Positions 43,701 to 51,523 of a stretch of 64,000 nucleotides of DNA are shown one piece after another. The stretch lies in NCBI GenBank assembly GCA_965214585.1, contig OZ243957.1, positions 3,100,001-3,164,000 on the forward strand, written 5' to 3'. The position numbers were made by a program, and so were the translations under genes. The notes beneath the pieces were generated by a model. The model saw only the letters and a program-made list of their open reading frames with translations, had not been told where the DNA came from and searched no databases. Positions within the stretch are counted from its first letter, which is position 1; every line of letters starts with the position of its first letter. This DNA is from JAHCHG01 sp965214585. GTDB lineage: Bacteria > Acidobacteriota > Blastocatellia > Pyrinomonadales > Pyrinomonadaceae.

Positions 43701-45183
43701 TAGATTTTCCAGACTGCCGAAATTAAATGCCCGCAAATTCCAGCCTTTTCATCGTGATTCGTGCGGTTTTCCGTCGCCCGTTGAGTTGTTCCGACAAATC
43801 GGCGTGCGCGATTGGTTTGCGCCGCTTGAAGAACGCGGCGAAAATACCGCCAAGCGTTACTGCGCCGAAAAGGAAACGCTCGCGCTTCCGACCTTCGCCT
43901 TGAAAATAATTGACCGCAAATCTGCCGGACGGCGAAAGGTTTTTGATCTATCGGTTGCTGAAACACACGCATTTATCGCCGGAACATTTGCCGTTCATAA
44001 CTGCATCGGAAATTCGGGTCCGTTAGACCAAGCGATTGAAGAAGCGATTGTCGAAAACGATCTGATCGCGGCTTCCGTTCTTTCGGGCAACAGAAATTTT
44101 GAAGCGCGTGTTCACCAGAATATCAAAGCGAATTTCCTGATGTCGCCGCCGCTTGTCGTCGCGTTTGCGCTTGCCGGAAATGTTACCAAAGACATTTCAA
44201 AAGAGCCTCTGACACAGGACAAAGACGGAAACGACGTTTATTTGAAGGATATTTGGGCGAGTCTTGATGAAGTAAAAGAAGTGATGAAGGATGCGTTTGA
44301 TCCCGAAACTTTTAAGAAACTTTATTCTGATTTTGCGGAGAAAAATCCGATGTGGAACGATATTCCGTCAACCGTCGGCAAGGTTTACGAATGGGACGAA
44401 GATTCGACGTATATTCAAGACCCGCCGTATTTTGAGGGTTTTTCAATGGAAGTCGGCGAATTTTCCGACATCAAAGGTGCGCGGGCGTTAGCCGTTTTCG
44501 GCGGTTCTGTAACGACGGATCATATTTCTCCGGCGGGCGCGATCAAGCCGAGTTCTCCGGCGGGTTTGTATTTGCAGGAACACGGAGTCGCGCCTAAGGA
44601 TTTCAACTCTTACGGCTCGCGCCGCGGAAATGACCGCGTGATGCTGCGTGGAACTTTTGCCAATGTGCGCGTTAAAAATCTGATGGTTTCGCCGAAAGAA
44701 GGCGGCTTTACAAAATTTCAGCCGACGGGCGAAGAAATGACGATTTACGATGCCGCGATGAAATATAAAGAGGAAAACACGCCTCTGATAATTTTGGCGG
44801 GCGCGGAATACGGCACGGGAAGTTCGCGCGATTGGGCGGCGAAGGGAACTCTTCTAATGGGCGTTAAAGCCGTGATCGCCGCGTCTTACGAGAGAATCCA
44901 TCGTTCAAATTTAATCGGAATGGGCGTTTTGCCGCTTCAATTCAAGGAAGGCGAATCGGCGGAATATTTCAATCTGGACGGAACGGAAACTTACGATATT
45001 GTCGGTTTGGAAGAAACGACTGTTACGCCGCGTCAGAATGTAACGATGAAAATCACGCGCGAGAACGGTGAAGAAATAACGGCGCATCTGACTTTGAGAA
45101 TTGATACGCCGATTGAAATCGAGTATTACAAACACGGCGGAATTTTGCAGTATGTTCTTCGTGAATTGCTGGAAGAGCAGTAA
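40753..45183 (+). CDS. acnA: Aconitate hydratase A interrupted by an intein
   Basis: 1476 residues encoding an AcnA of 960 residues plus a 516-residue intein (568-1083). Isomerises citrate and isocitrate through a [4Fe-4S] cluster. Extein motifs: [21 protein letters not shown], the cluster cysteine in [11 protein letters not shown] (Cys499), GYGCTT (Cys565) and, after the intein, CIGNSGPLD (Cys1084); the C-terminal swivel domain shows [12 protein letters not shown] and [16 protein letters not shown]. Two cluster ligands, Cys565 and Cys1084, are brought together only by splicing. It stands alone with its own promoter and a strong terminator. Confidence 0.96.
   Translation: [1476 protein letters not shown]
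42454..44001 (+). mobile_element. Full-length intein with LAGLIDADG endonuclease in aconitase
   Basis: 516 residues. Block A [10 protein letters not shown] (Cys568), block B [10 protein letters not shown] (Thr635, His638), block F [13 protein letters not shown] and block G FAVHN (Asn1083), followed by Cys as the +1 residue. Between them, two dodecapeptide motifs of a homing endonuclease: [10 protein letters not shown] (705-714, Asp711) and [10 protein letters not shown] (803-812, Asp810), about 100 residues apart. All splicing and endonuclease residues look intact, so it may still be able to home. Codon use is like the host gene. Confidence 0.94.
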
Positions 45184-45192
45184 ATAACAAAA

Positions 45193-45236
45193 AAATTAAG
45201 CCCGAACATTTTTATATTCGGGCTTAATTTTTTTTT
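45193..45236 (+). terminator. Intrinsic terminator after aconitase
   Basis: Perfect 14-bp stem AAATTAAGCCCGAA / TTCGGGCTTAATTT followed by a run of T to 45236; ten bases after the stop. Confidence 0.92.
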
Positions 45237-45256
45237 ACAGTATTCAGATAAAAATT

Positions 45257-45451
45257 CTAAAGTGCCGCGTTCATCGAATATTGCGGTTTGTTTTCCAATT
45301 CAAAAAACCTGACCGGAACTGCCGCGTTCAATCTGACTTTATCTTTTCGCATTTCATACCACGAATCGCAATTCTCGCAATGATAAATTCTTTCATACTC
45401 CGCCCCTTGAAAATCAAGAACGAGTTTATTGTTACAGTGCCAACAATTCAT
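45257..45451 (-). CDS. Small zinc-ribbon protein
   Basis: 64 residues with Cys3/6 and a second CENC pair, the first followed by NNKLVLDF, typical of a single zinc ribbon. A good GGGAGGG ribosome site precedes the start. The gap upstream (45452-45644) is AT-rich with no feature I can name. Function unknown. Confidence 0.75.
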   Translation of the reverse strand: MNCWHCNNKLVLDFQGAEYERIYHCENCDSWYEMRKDKVRLNAAVPVRFFELENKPQYSMNAAL

Positions 45452-45644
45452 AAAAATAACCCTCCCTTTTTGTTTTGTAGATACATTCTATCACAAAACC
45501 ACTACCAAAATGCAAGGTTTTTTTTATGCAATCCATAAAAATAAATTATATGAACCTATAAAAAATTATAACCTGCACAATATCAACATTTAAGCCTGTT
45601 GAGAAACATTTTTGCGGAATAGTTAAGCGGCATTTTACAAAAAA

Positions 45645-46178
45645 TTATTTACCGCCGAAAGTTTTTTTATAAAGTTCGATGGCTTCGTTGATAATCTCAA
45701 AAGCCTTTTCGCGCCCGTAAAATTCTTCGACCAAGACTTCTTTTTCTTCCAGTATTTTGTAATCTTCAAAAAAAGTCTGCATTTCCAGCGTCGTATGCGT
45801 GGGCAGTTCGCTGATGTCGTTGCGGTAGCTGACGGAAATATCGTTGGCGGCGACGGCGATGATTTTATCGTCAATCTCGCCCGAATCAATCATCCGCATC
45901 ACGCCGATAACTTTTGCGTCAATCAGACACATTTTCGGGATTTCGATGGAAGCGAAAACCAAAATGTCAAGCGGATCGTTATCGTCGCAGTAAGTTTGCG
46001 GAATAAAACCGTAATTTGCCGGATAATGAACCGACGAATAGAGAACGCGGTCAAGCCGAATCAAGCCGCTTTCTTTGTCGAGTTCAAATTTACCTTTGCT
46101 GCCCTTACTTATTTCAATAATTGAACTTACGACTTCGGGCGCGTCTTTGCCGTAAGAAATATCGTGCCAAGGATTCAT
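45645..46178 (-). CDS. ppa: Inorganic pyrophosphatase
   Basis: 177 residues, family I. Hydrolyses pyrophosphate to drive biosynthetic reactions. The metal-binding signature is DDNDPLDILVF, preceded by the KFELDKESGLIRLDR and HYPANYGFIPQTY stretches that hold the substrate lysine, arginine and tyrosines. Normal length for bacterial type I enzymes. Downstream of a zinc-ribbon gene and separated from it by a repeat. Confidence 0.95.
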   Translation of the reverse strand: MNPWHDISYGKDAPEVVSSIIEISKGSKGKFELDKESGLIRLDRVLYSSVHYPANYGFIPQTYCDDNDPLDILVFASIEIPKMCLIDAKVIGVMRMIDSGEIDDKIIAVAANDISVSYRNDISELPTHTTLEMQTFFEDYKILEEKEVLVEEFYGREKAFEIINEAIELYKKTFGGK

Positions 46179-46245
46179 ATTTTTGTTTGTTGTTCGTTGT
46201 TAAGAAAAAATTTATCGTAATCGGTCAATCAAAGTTGTAACTCTT

Positions 46246-46322
46246 GTCAGCAGCGTCGGCGTAAGCCGATGCGTTCGTCGCAGTTAGTGTGAACGCATCG
46301 GCTCACGCACGACGCTGCTGAC
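46246..46322. repeat. Inverted repeat, GTCAGTAGCGTCGGCG family, copy C
   Basis: Arms 46246-46275 (GTCAGCAGCGTCGGCGTAAG) and 46291-46322, with one extra base in the right arm and a 15-base loop. It begins three bases after the stop of the following minus-strand gene, so it could act as its terminator. Confidence 0.82.
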
Positions 46323-46325
46323 TTT

Positions 46326-47432
46326 TTAGCGTGCAGTAGAATATATGAGCAAAACAATTATTATTAAAAAAATTATCGAAACGACCAGACAGCCGATTTT
46401 TAGTTTGCTGTAAGGTCTTTCGCCCATCACTTCGCCGGTTTTGCCGTTGACTAAAATCTGGTAAATTTTACCGTTAAAACGATACGCGCCCGCATAGACG
46501 GGAAGCAGAACGTGCTTGAAAGTTACGTTTGAAAAATTTGTCGTCAGCGAATCAATCTGCTGACGGTCGCCGCCGATGTCGTGCCGGACATCATTGCGGA
46601 TAATTCCGTCGGCGATTGCTTTGAACTTTTCAAAACCTTCTTCGAGCGTTACCTGATAAGTCTGCGCTTTGTGTCCGGCGAGAAATGCCGGTTCGTAAGC
46701 GACCAGTTCCTGAAAATTCCAATCGAGTCTGCCGATATAATCGGGCAGAACGGAAACGGAAGCGGGAATGTGAACGTCGTCAAAAAATCTCGAAACTCTG
46801 CCCGAAGCGGAAAACCAGCGTGTTTTTGTAACGGATGTTTCACGTCTTTTTCCTTCCGAGTCTTTGTAGTAACTTCGTTCCTGATAATCTTCGCCGCGCT
46901 TGCCCGAATATCTGGTCGAAGAATCGGCATCATAAGTCCAAAACGGCAGATAAATGCTGTTTATTTTGTCTTTTTCGGCAAATTTTTTCAGATCGTTCGG
47001 AGCAAACCAGCGCGAACTGATCCAAACGGAAAGCGAGGCGGAAGCCGCTTGATTTGTCACGGCAAACGGCAAAACTCCTTCGGGCGCGACCAGAGGATCG
47101 GCGGATTTCGGCTGCGCGACGATTTTCGCCGCGCAAAAATCGCATTGTCGCGCCGTTTCGGGCGGAATAAACGTGACCGTCGCGCCGCAACTGTCGCACG
47201 AAACCTGCATTGCATCAACGGCAAGCGGCTGCAATCTTTGATTTTCGGGACGCAGAAATTTCTGAAAATCCCGTTCGGCGATTTCGCCGGAATCGGTCTG
47301 AATTTCTTCTTGATAACCGCAATACGGACACGCTAATTTGCCGATTTTCGGATCAAAAACTCTGTCCGCGCCGCAGTTCGGACACGAATAACGATTGATA
47401 TTTTCTTCTTTGATTTCGGGATTTTCCTGCAC
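46326..47432 (-). CDS. Tail-anchored double zinc-ribbon protein
   Basis: 368 residues with a GTG start. Two N-terminal zinc ribbons (Cys17/20/35/38 and Cys79/82/97/100), a long middle domain (about 115-325) rich in Trp and Tyr with PFWTYDADSSTRYSGKRG, and a single membrane helix at the very end (about 345-365). The middle domain recurs in many bacterial TFIIB-type zinc-finger membrane proteins of unknown role. Probably cytoplasmic and anchored to the inner membrane. Confidence 0.85.
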   Translation of the reverse strand: MQENPEIKEENINRYSCPNCGADRVFDPKIGKLACPYCGYQEEIQTDSGEIAERDFQKFLRPENQRLQPLAVDAMQVSCDSCGATVTFIPPETARQCDFCAAKIVAQPKSADPLVAPEGVLPFAVTNQAASASLSVWISSRWFAPNDLKKFAEKDKINSIYLPFWTYDADSSTRYSGKRGEDYQERSYYKDSEGKRRETSVTKTRWFSASGRVSRFFDDVHIPASVSVLPDYIGRLDWNFQELVAYEPAFLAGHKAQTYQVTLEEGFEKFKAIADGIIRNDVRHDIGGDRQQIDSLTTNFSNVTFKHVLLPVYAGAYRFNGKIYQILVNGKTGEVMGERPYSKLKIGCLVVSIIFLIIIVLLIYSTAR

Positions 47433-47470
47433 GGAATTATTATAGCAAAAAGTAAAAATTGTTTATAAAC

Positions 47471-47801
47471 GGAACGCCGCGCATCTTGCCGGCAGCAAAC
47501 GCCTAAGCGTTTGAGAATTGATAAGCAATGTGTAAAAGTAATCAGGGACAATGATTTGAATCAAGAAAACTCACACGCATAATTGAAAATTGAGAGTTGA
47601 GAATTGAGAATTTATCTTTCGATTACTTACCAATTCTCCATTATTTTGTTGGATTAAAGATTGAAATAAAAGTTACCGATTAAATTTAAAAACATTTTCT
47701 AACCTGCTTAATAGTTTGTAAAATTTTCTTTCAAACCTAAAAGTTTATCAAGTTTATTTTCGCGCTTCCGCGCTCATTGCCGCAAAGATAGACGTGGTTC
47801 C
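47471..47801. repeat. Inverted-repeat element, GGAACGCCGTCCATCTTGG family, enlarged copy 3
   Basis: Arms GGAACGCCGCGCATCTTGCC (47471-) and GCAAAGATAGACGTGGTTCC (-47801). At 331 bp it is more than twice the size of copies 1 and 2; the extra middle part contains TTGAGAGTTGAGAATTGAG words and their complement. Fills the gap between the CrtC-like stop (47808) and the zinc-ribbon gene start. Confidence 0.78.
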
Positions 47802-47807
47802 GTTTGT

Positions 47808-48995
47808 TTAGGGCAAAAATGAACCTTTGCCTTTGCGCCCGATTCGCATATTTACGAGCCAATCGAGCCAGCGGTATTTAAGAACTTTCGGTTGGAGATA
47901 TTCGCTTATTCCGACAATTTTTCGAGGCTCTTCGTCAGGCAGAATCAGCGTCATTTCGCTCAGAAAGCGCAGATAAAAGAAACTCGAATCAATCAGATCG
48001 GTTTGTTTTACCTCTAATTTTACGTCGTTTTCACTCGTAAATGTCAGCCGCGTTGGATATTTGATACCGAATTTATCGCGCTTAAAATTCTGCTCTTCAT
48101 AAACTGCATTTCCGTCGCGCAGAGTGCCGTTTTGGATTGTAAAAAATTTTGTTACTTCCGCCGATTCGTCTGTTTCTTTATAGCGGTAAAAAATCGCCGT
48201 CGCGTCGGGAAAATGAGCGCGTCCCCATTGCCAATCGGAAACGGTTTCGGGCAGCCAGCGATTGTCTATATTGTGGTCGTGATAACCCGTTCCGCGAAAA
48301 TTCACCACGTCGAGAGCCGTTCCTTCTTCGCTCGAAACATTTATTTGTCCCGTAACATCGGCGCGGGCAACGGCTAAATTCCAACTGTGCGAATTTTCAA
48401 GATTGACGGGTTTATTCGGCAGAAAATCGCTCTCCACCGAAAGCCATTCAAAATGCGCTTCGAGTTTACAGTTTTTGCGAAGTAGAGCATTGATTGATAA
48501 AAGATAACCCGAACCGTAAGGCGCGGATTCAAAACGGAAAGAATTGTCGCCGATTATACACGAAGGCGTTTGCTCGCTTGCCGAAAAACTGTCGGCGGGA
48601 AATTCGTTGATCGCGCGGTAAACAGGCTTTCCGTCGCGGTAATAAATAAACGCGAGCGCGGGAAATTTCTGTTGTTCAACGCCGTTCGGCATTATCGAAA
48701 TATCATTATCGTCGCCGCTTTTAATCCCGAAGCTCCATTCGGCGAGTTTATCAATCGCCCGATTGTGAACTTTCCAATCTTTATTTGAATTGCGGTTTTG
48801 ATGATTATAGCGCGGCGAAAAAATGAAATTGTCGAGAAAAATAATCACGACGGCATCGCGCCCGTCGTCGCTCAAAGCGTCGAAATACCACCATTCAAAC
48901 GCTTCCGCGCTCGATTTTTGATGCCAAACGTCCGCCTTGATGCTCGATGTAAAAGAGAATTTCTCTTGTGCAAGTTTGCCGGTTGCCGTCGCCAT
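47808..48995 (-). CDS. CrtC-like carotenoid 1,2-hydratase / AttH-type lipocalin protein
   Basis: 395 residues. Resembles hydroxyneurosporene synthase (CrtC) and the AttH-type double-lipocalin fold: EAFEWWYFDALSDDGRD at the N-terminus, NLAVARADVTGQI, and the characteristic GTGYHDHNIDNRW in the second half. CrtC adds water across a carotenoid double bond. No phytoene synthase, desaturase or other carotenoid gene is in the window and no signal peptide is seen, so the substrate could be another lipid. Confidence 0.8.
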   Translation of the reverse strand: MATATGKLAQEKFSFTSSIKADVWHQKSSAEAFEWWYFDALSDDGRDAVVIIFLDNFIFSPRYNHQNRNSNKDWKVHNRAIDKLAEWSFGIKSGDDNDISIMPNGVEQQKFPALAFIYYRDGKPVYRAINEFPADSFSASEQTPSCIIGDNSFRFESAPYGSGYLLSINALLRKNCKLEAHFEWLSVESDFLPNKPVNLENSHSWNLAVARADVTGQINVSSEEGTALDVVNFRGTGYHDHNIDNRWLPETVSDWQWGRAHFPDATAIFYRYKETDESAEVTKFFTIQNGTLRDGNAVYEEQNFKRDKFGIKYPTRLTFTSENDVKLEVKQTDLIDSSFFYLRFLSEMTLILPDEEPRKIVGISEYLQPKVLKYRWLDWLVNMRIGRKGKGSFLP

Positions 48996-49151
48996 TTTAT
49001 TCGGGTTTTGCCGTATGAATTAAAAAGAATATTGTTAAGCATCTCAAAATTTGATAATAATGGCAAACTTTTAGCCGCAAACCGAATCTTTATAGACGGA
49101 TGCGGCTCTCCCGAAGTTTCAAACTGAAAATTAGGAGAATCAACGAATAAA

Positions 49152-49514
49152 ATGAAAAAAACGATATTGTTAAGTTTAGTTTTAATGTTCGGTCTGTTTT
49201 TAACGGCTTGTCCGAAGCGGACGAGCATTGCCGACATCGAAAGTAATCCGTCGAAATTTTACGACAAAGAAGTTGCGGTTGCGGGAACGGTTCAGACGAG
49301 TTACGGCGTTTCGATTCCGCTGATAAATGAAAGCGGCGGCATTTATAAAATAGACGACGGAACGGGTTCGATCTGGGTGATGACGAGAAAAAGCGTGCCG
49401 TCAAAAGGCGCACAACTCGGCGTTAAAGGAAAAATTCAAAACGGCGTAAATTACAACGGAAAAAATTACGGACTCGTTTTGATGGAAGACGGCAGAAAAT
49501 TCAAAGACGAGTAA
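49152..49514 (+). CDS. OB-fold lipoprotein
   Basis: 120 residues. Lipoprotein signal peptide with lipobox LTAC (Cys20), followed by an OB-fold-like domain: YDKEVAVAGTVQTSYG, YKIDDGTGSIWVMT and KGKIQNGV, as in small periplasmic nucleic-acid-binding-fold proteins. Exported to the envelope; ligand unknown. Followed by a terminator. Confidence 0.85.
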   Translation: MKKTILLSLVLMFGLFLTACPKRTSIADIESNPSKFYDKEVAVAGTVQTSYGVSIPLINESGGIYKIDDGTGSIWVMTRKSVPSKGAQLGVKGKIQNGVNYNGKNYGLVLMEDGRKFKDE

Positions 49515-49530
49515 AAATTTATTCAATGAC

Positions 49531-49574
49531 AAAAAGCGGGCGGCAAGTTAAAATCTTGTTGCCCGTTTTTTTTT
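49531..49574 (+). terminator. Intrinsic terminator after the OB-fold lipoprotein
   Basis: Stem AAAAAGCGGGCGGCAAG / CTTGTTGCCCGTTTTT (one bulge, G-U pairs), followed by a long T-run, 16 bases after the stop. Confidence 0.8.
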
Positions 49575-49607
49575 ATTAAGCAGGTCAACAAAATTAAGTA
49601 TAAGTTA

Positions 49608-49733
49608 GGAGTGTAAGCATCCTTGCTTGCAAGTTTGCCGTCTTTTGGCAAACTAACCGACGCTGACCTTTCAGATGATAAACTTTATTCAAGTGCTAAG
49701 TCGCACTTGTGCAAGCAAGGATGCTTACACTCC
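49608..49733. repeat. Inverted repeat GGAGTGTAAGCATCCTTGC
   Basis: Perfect 24-bp arms at 49608-49631 and 49710-49733. The upstream flank (49578-49621) is repeated with changes at about 53379-53424, so this is a recurring element. Confidence 0.85.
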
Positions 49734-49766
49734 CATTTTTAGCTACATTTGTTTTTGTGTGTGCTT

Positions 49767-50243
49767 ATGAAAAAGTTATTAAATATCTTGGATTTGCAGT
49801 TTCAAAATCTGCACAAACGCTCCGTAAACATCATTAATTCGATTCCGAACGACAAATTGTTTTGGCAAATTGCGGAAAAAAATCCGCTTTTTCCGTCCGA
49901 TTCGTGCGGCGAAAATATTCTGCGAAGCGCGGGAGTTGTCGAGCAGACATTCGGCGGAATCACCGCGCAATTATGGGACGATCCGTTTGAATGGACTTTG
50001 CCGGAAACGCTCTCGACAAATGAAAAAATTCTGGAATATCTCGGCGAGGTCGAACAAACGCGCCGCAGAGGTTTCAGGTTTTTCAAATCGGACGAAGATT
50101 TGCTGAAAGAAATTCCCGCGCCGGAAAATCTGACCGTAATTTTTCATTTGTTGATCGAAACGATTGCAAAAGCAGAAAATTTTCAAGGAAGAGCCGTTGC
50201 GGTCTGCAAATTGTTCTCCGAAAAAAAATATACCGCAGAGTGA
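49767..50243 (+). CDS. Helical protein, possibly DinB-like
   Basis: 158 residues from the ATG at 49767; a TTG six codons earlier is less likely. All-helical, with SAGVVEQTFGGITAQLWDDP and a C-terminal helix VIFHLLIETIAKAENFQGRA that resemble a DinB/YfiT-type four-helix bundle, but the metal-binding histidine triad is not evident. No signal peptide. Unknown function. Confidence 0.65.
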   Translation: MKKLLNILDLQFQNLHKRSVNIINSIPNDKLFWQIAEKNPLFPSDSCGENILRSAGVVEQTFGGITAQLWDDPFEWTLPETLSTNEKILEYLGEVEQTRRRGFRFFKSDEDLLKEIPAPENLTVIFHLLIETIAKAENFQGRAVAVCKLFSEKKYTAE

Positions 50244-50382
50244 ACTTTCGGTTCGGCGGATTCGTTTGGAAAGTTGTAGTCAAATTCATCCGAACAATTA
50301 TTATCGGAAACTTACAGGATTTTAACTGCTTTATTTATTGTTATATAATAACTCCGATTAAAATTACCGAGGAGAAATCATT

Positions 50383-50937
50383 ATGTATTGTCCGCGTTGT
50401 GGTCAGGAAAAAAATTCGGGAGATTTGCGGTTCTGCTCGCGCTGCGGGTTGCCGCTTGGTTTGGTAACGGAAATTGTCGCAAACGGCGGAACTCTGCCGC
50501 AAATTGCTGAAATAAATCAGAAAAATAAATTATTGACTAGAAATAACGGACTGAAATTTAGTGCAGTTTGGTTTATCGTATTTGTAATGCTGTTGCTTCC
50601 GATTCTTGGAGTTTTAGGCGCACCCGAAGAACTTTTGGGACTTTTAGCTGTTGCCGGAAGTATGGGCAGTCTGTTGTGCATCGTTTCCTCATTTTTATTT
50701 TTAAAAAACGAACCGAAATGGGCGGCAAACGAAAATTTTCTGCAAGCGGCAAATGTTCAACCGCAGCGTAATTTTCAGAGCGCACCGCAAAATGCCGCTT
50801 TGCCGCCGCAGCAAACTCAAGCGGCGCGGGAATATGCTGCTCCGGCAAACAACTGGCGTGCGCCGGACACCGGAGAACTCGTCCAGCCGGGAAGCGTTAC
50901 CGAAGGAACTACGAAACTTTTAAGCAAGGAAAAATAA
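50383..50937 (+). CDS. Zinc-ribbon membrane protein (pair member 1)
   Basis: 184 residues. N-terminal zinc ribbon (Cys3/6 and Cys18/21), a linker, two membrane helices (about 62-82 and 86-108), then a Q/A/P-rich cytosolic tail with NWRAPDTGELVQPGSVTEGTT. Strong GAGGAG site before the start. Its neighbour at 50964 has the same plan, so the two are tandem paralogues. Function unknown. Confidence 0.8.
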   Translation: MYCPRCGQEKNSGDLRFCSRCGLPLGLVTEIVANGGTLPQIAEINQKNKLLTRNNGLKFSAVWFIVFVMLLLPILGVLGAPEELLGLLAVAGSMGSLLCIVSSFLFLKNEPKWAANENFLQAANVQPQRNFQSAPQNAALPPQQTQAAREYAAPANNWRAPDTGELVQPGSVTEGTTKLLSKEK

Positions 50938-50963
50938 GGACTTTTTTTCAAGGAGATTGTAAA

Positions 50964-51479
50964 ATGATGTTTTGTCCGAGATGCGGAGAACGGCAGGCGT
51001 TGGGAGATTCGAGATTTTGTTCGCGCTGCGGATTCTTGCTCACGAATGTCAACGATTTGCTGGCAAGCGGCGGAGTTTTCCCGCAACAGTATTTTGAAGC
51101 GCAAAATCAGGAAATCTCAACCCGGCGCAAAGGTTTAAAGCAAGGCGGCAAAATGATTCTCGGCGGAATGATTCTCGTGCCGCTTCTCGGAATGTTGTCT
51201 TCTTATTTTATACTGCCCGAAATTGTAGTTGCTCTGACGGCTTTATTTCTGTTTTGGGGCGGAATTTTGCGTCTTCTTTATGCCGCCGCTTTTGAAGCCG
51301 GAGAAGACGAGATTTTAGAACGAAAAATTTTAAGAGCCTCGCAAAAATTGCTTAACAAAAAACAAAAGGAAGAAGATTTACCGTCGAAAAGTTTCAAACG
51401 TCCGGCTTCATATCATCCGCCGGATGCCGGAAACTGGCGCGATTCCAGAGATTTTGCCGATCATAAATTTAAGAAATAG
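50964..51479 (+). CDS. Zinc-ribbon membrane protein (pair member 2)
   Basis: 171 residues. Zinc ribbon (Cys4/7 and Cys19/22), two membrane helices (about 68-88 and 92-110), then a charged tail ending with PPDAGNWRDSRDF, a weak echo of the tail motif in the preceding gene. AAGGAG precedes the start; 26 bases separate it from its paralogue, so they form an operon. Confidence 0.8.
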   Translation: MMFCPRCGERQALGDSRFCSRCGFLLTNVNDLLASGGVFPQQYFEAQNQEISTRRKGLKQGGKMILGGMILVPLLGMLSSYFILPEIVVALTALFLFWGGILRLLYAAAFEAGEDEILERKILRASQKLLNKKQKEEDLPSKSFKRPASYHPPDAGNWRDSRDFADHKFKK

Positions 51480-51523
51480 CGGCGAATTTTCGATTAATTT
51501 TTTCTTTTACCAAACCGCAAATT

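Noticed and set aside
47471..47801. Insertion sequence with a transposase
   Set aside because: Only 331 bp with no coding frame; a non-autonomous repeat is the most that can be said.
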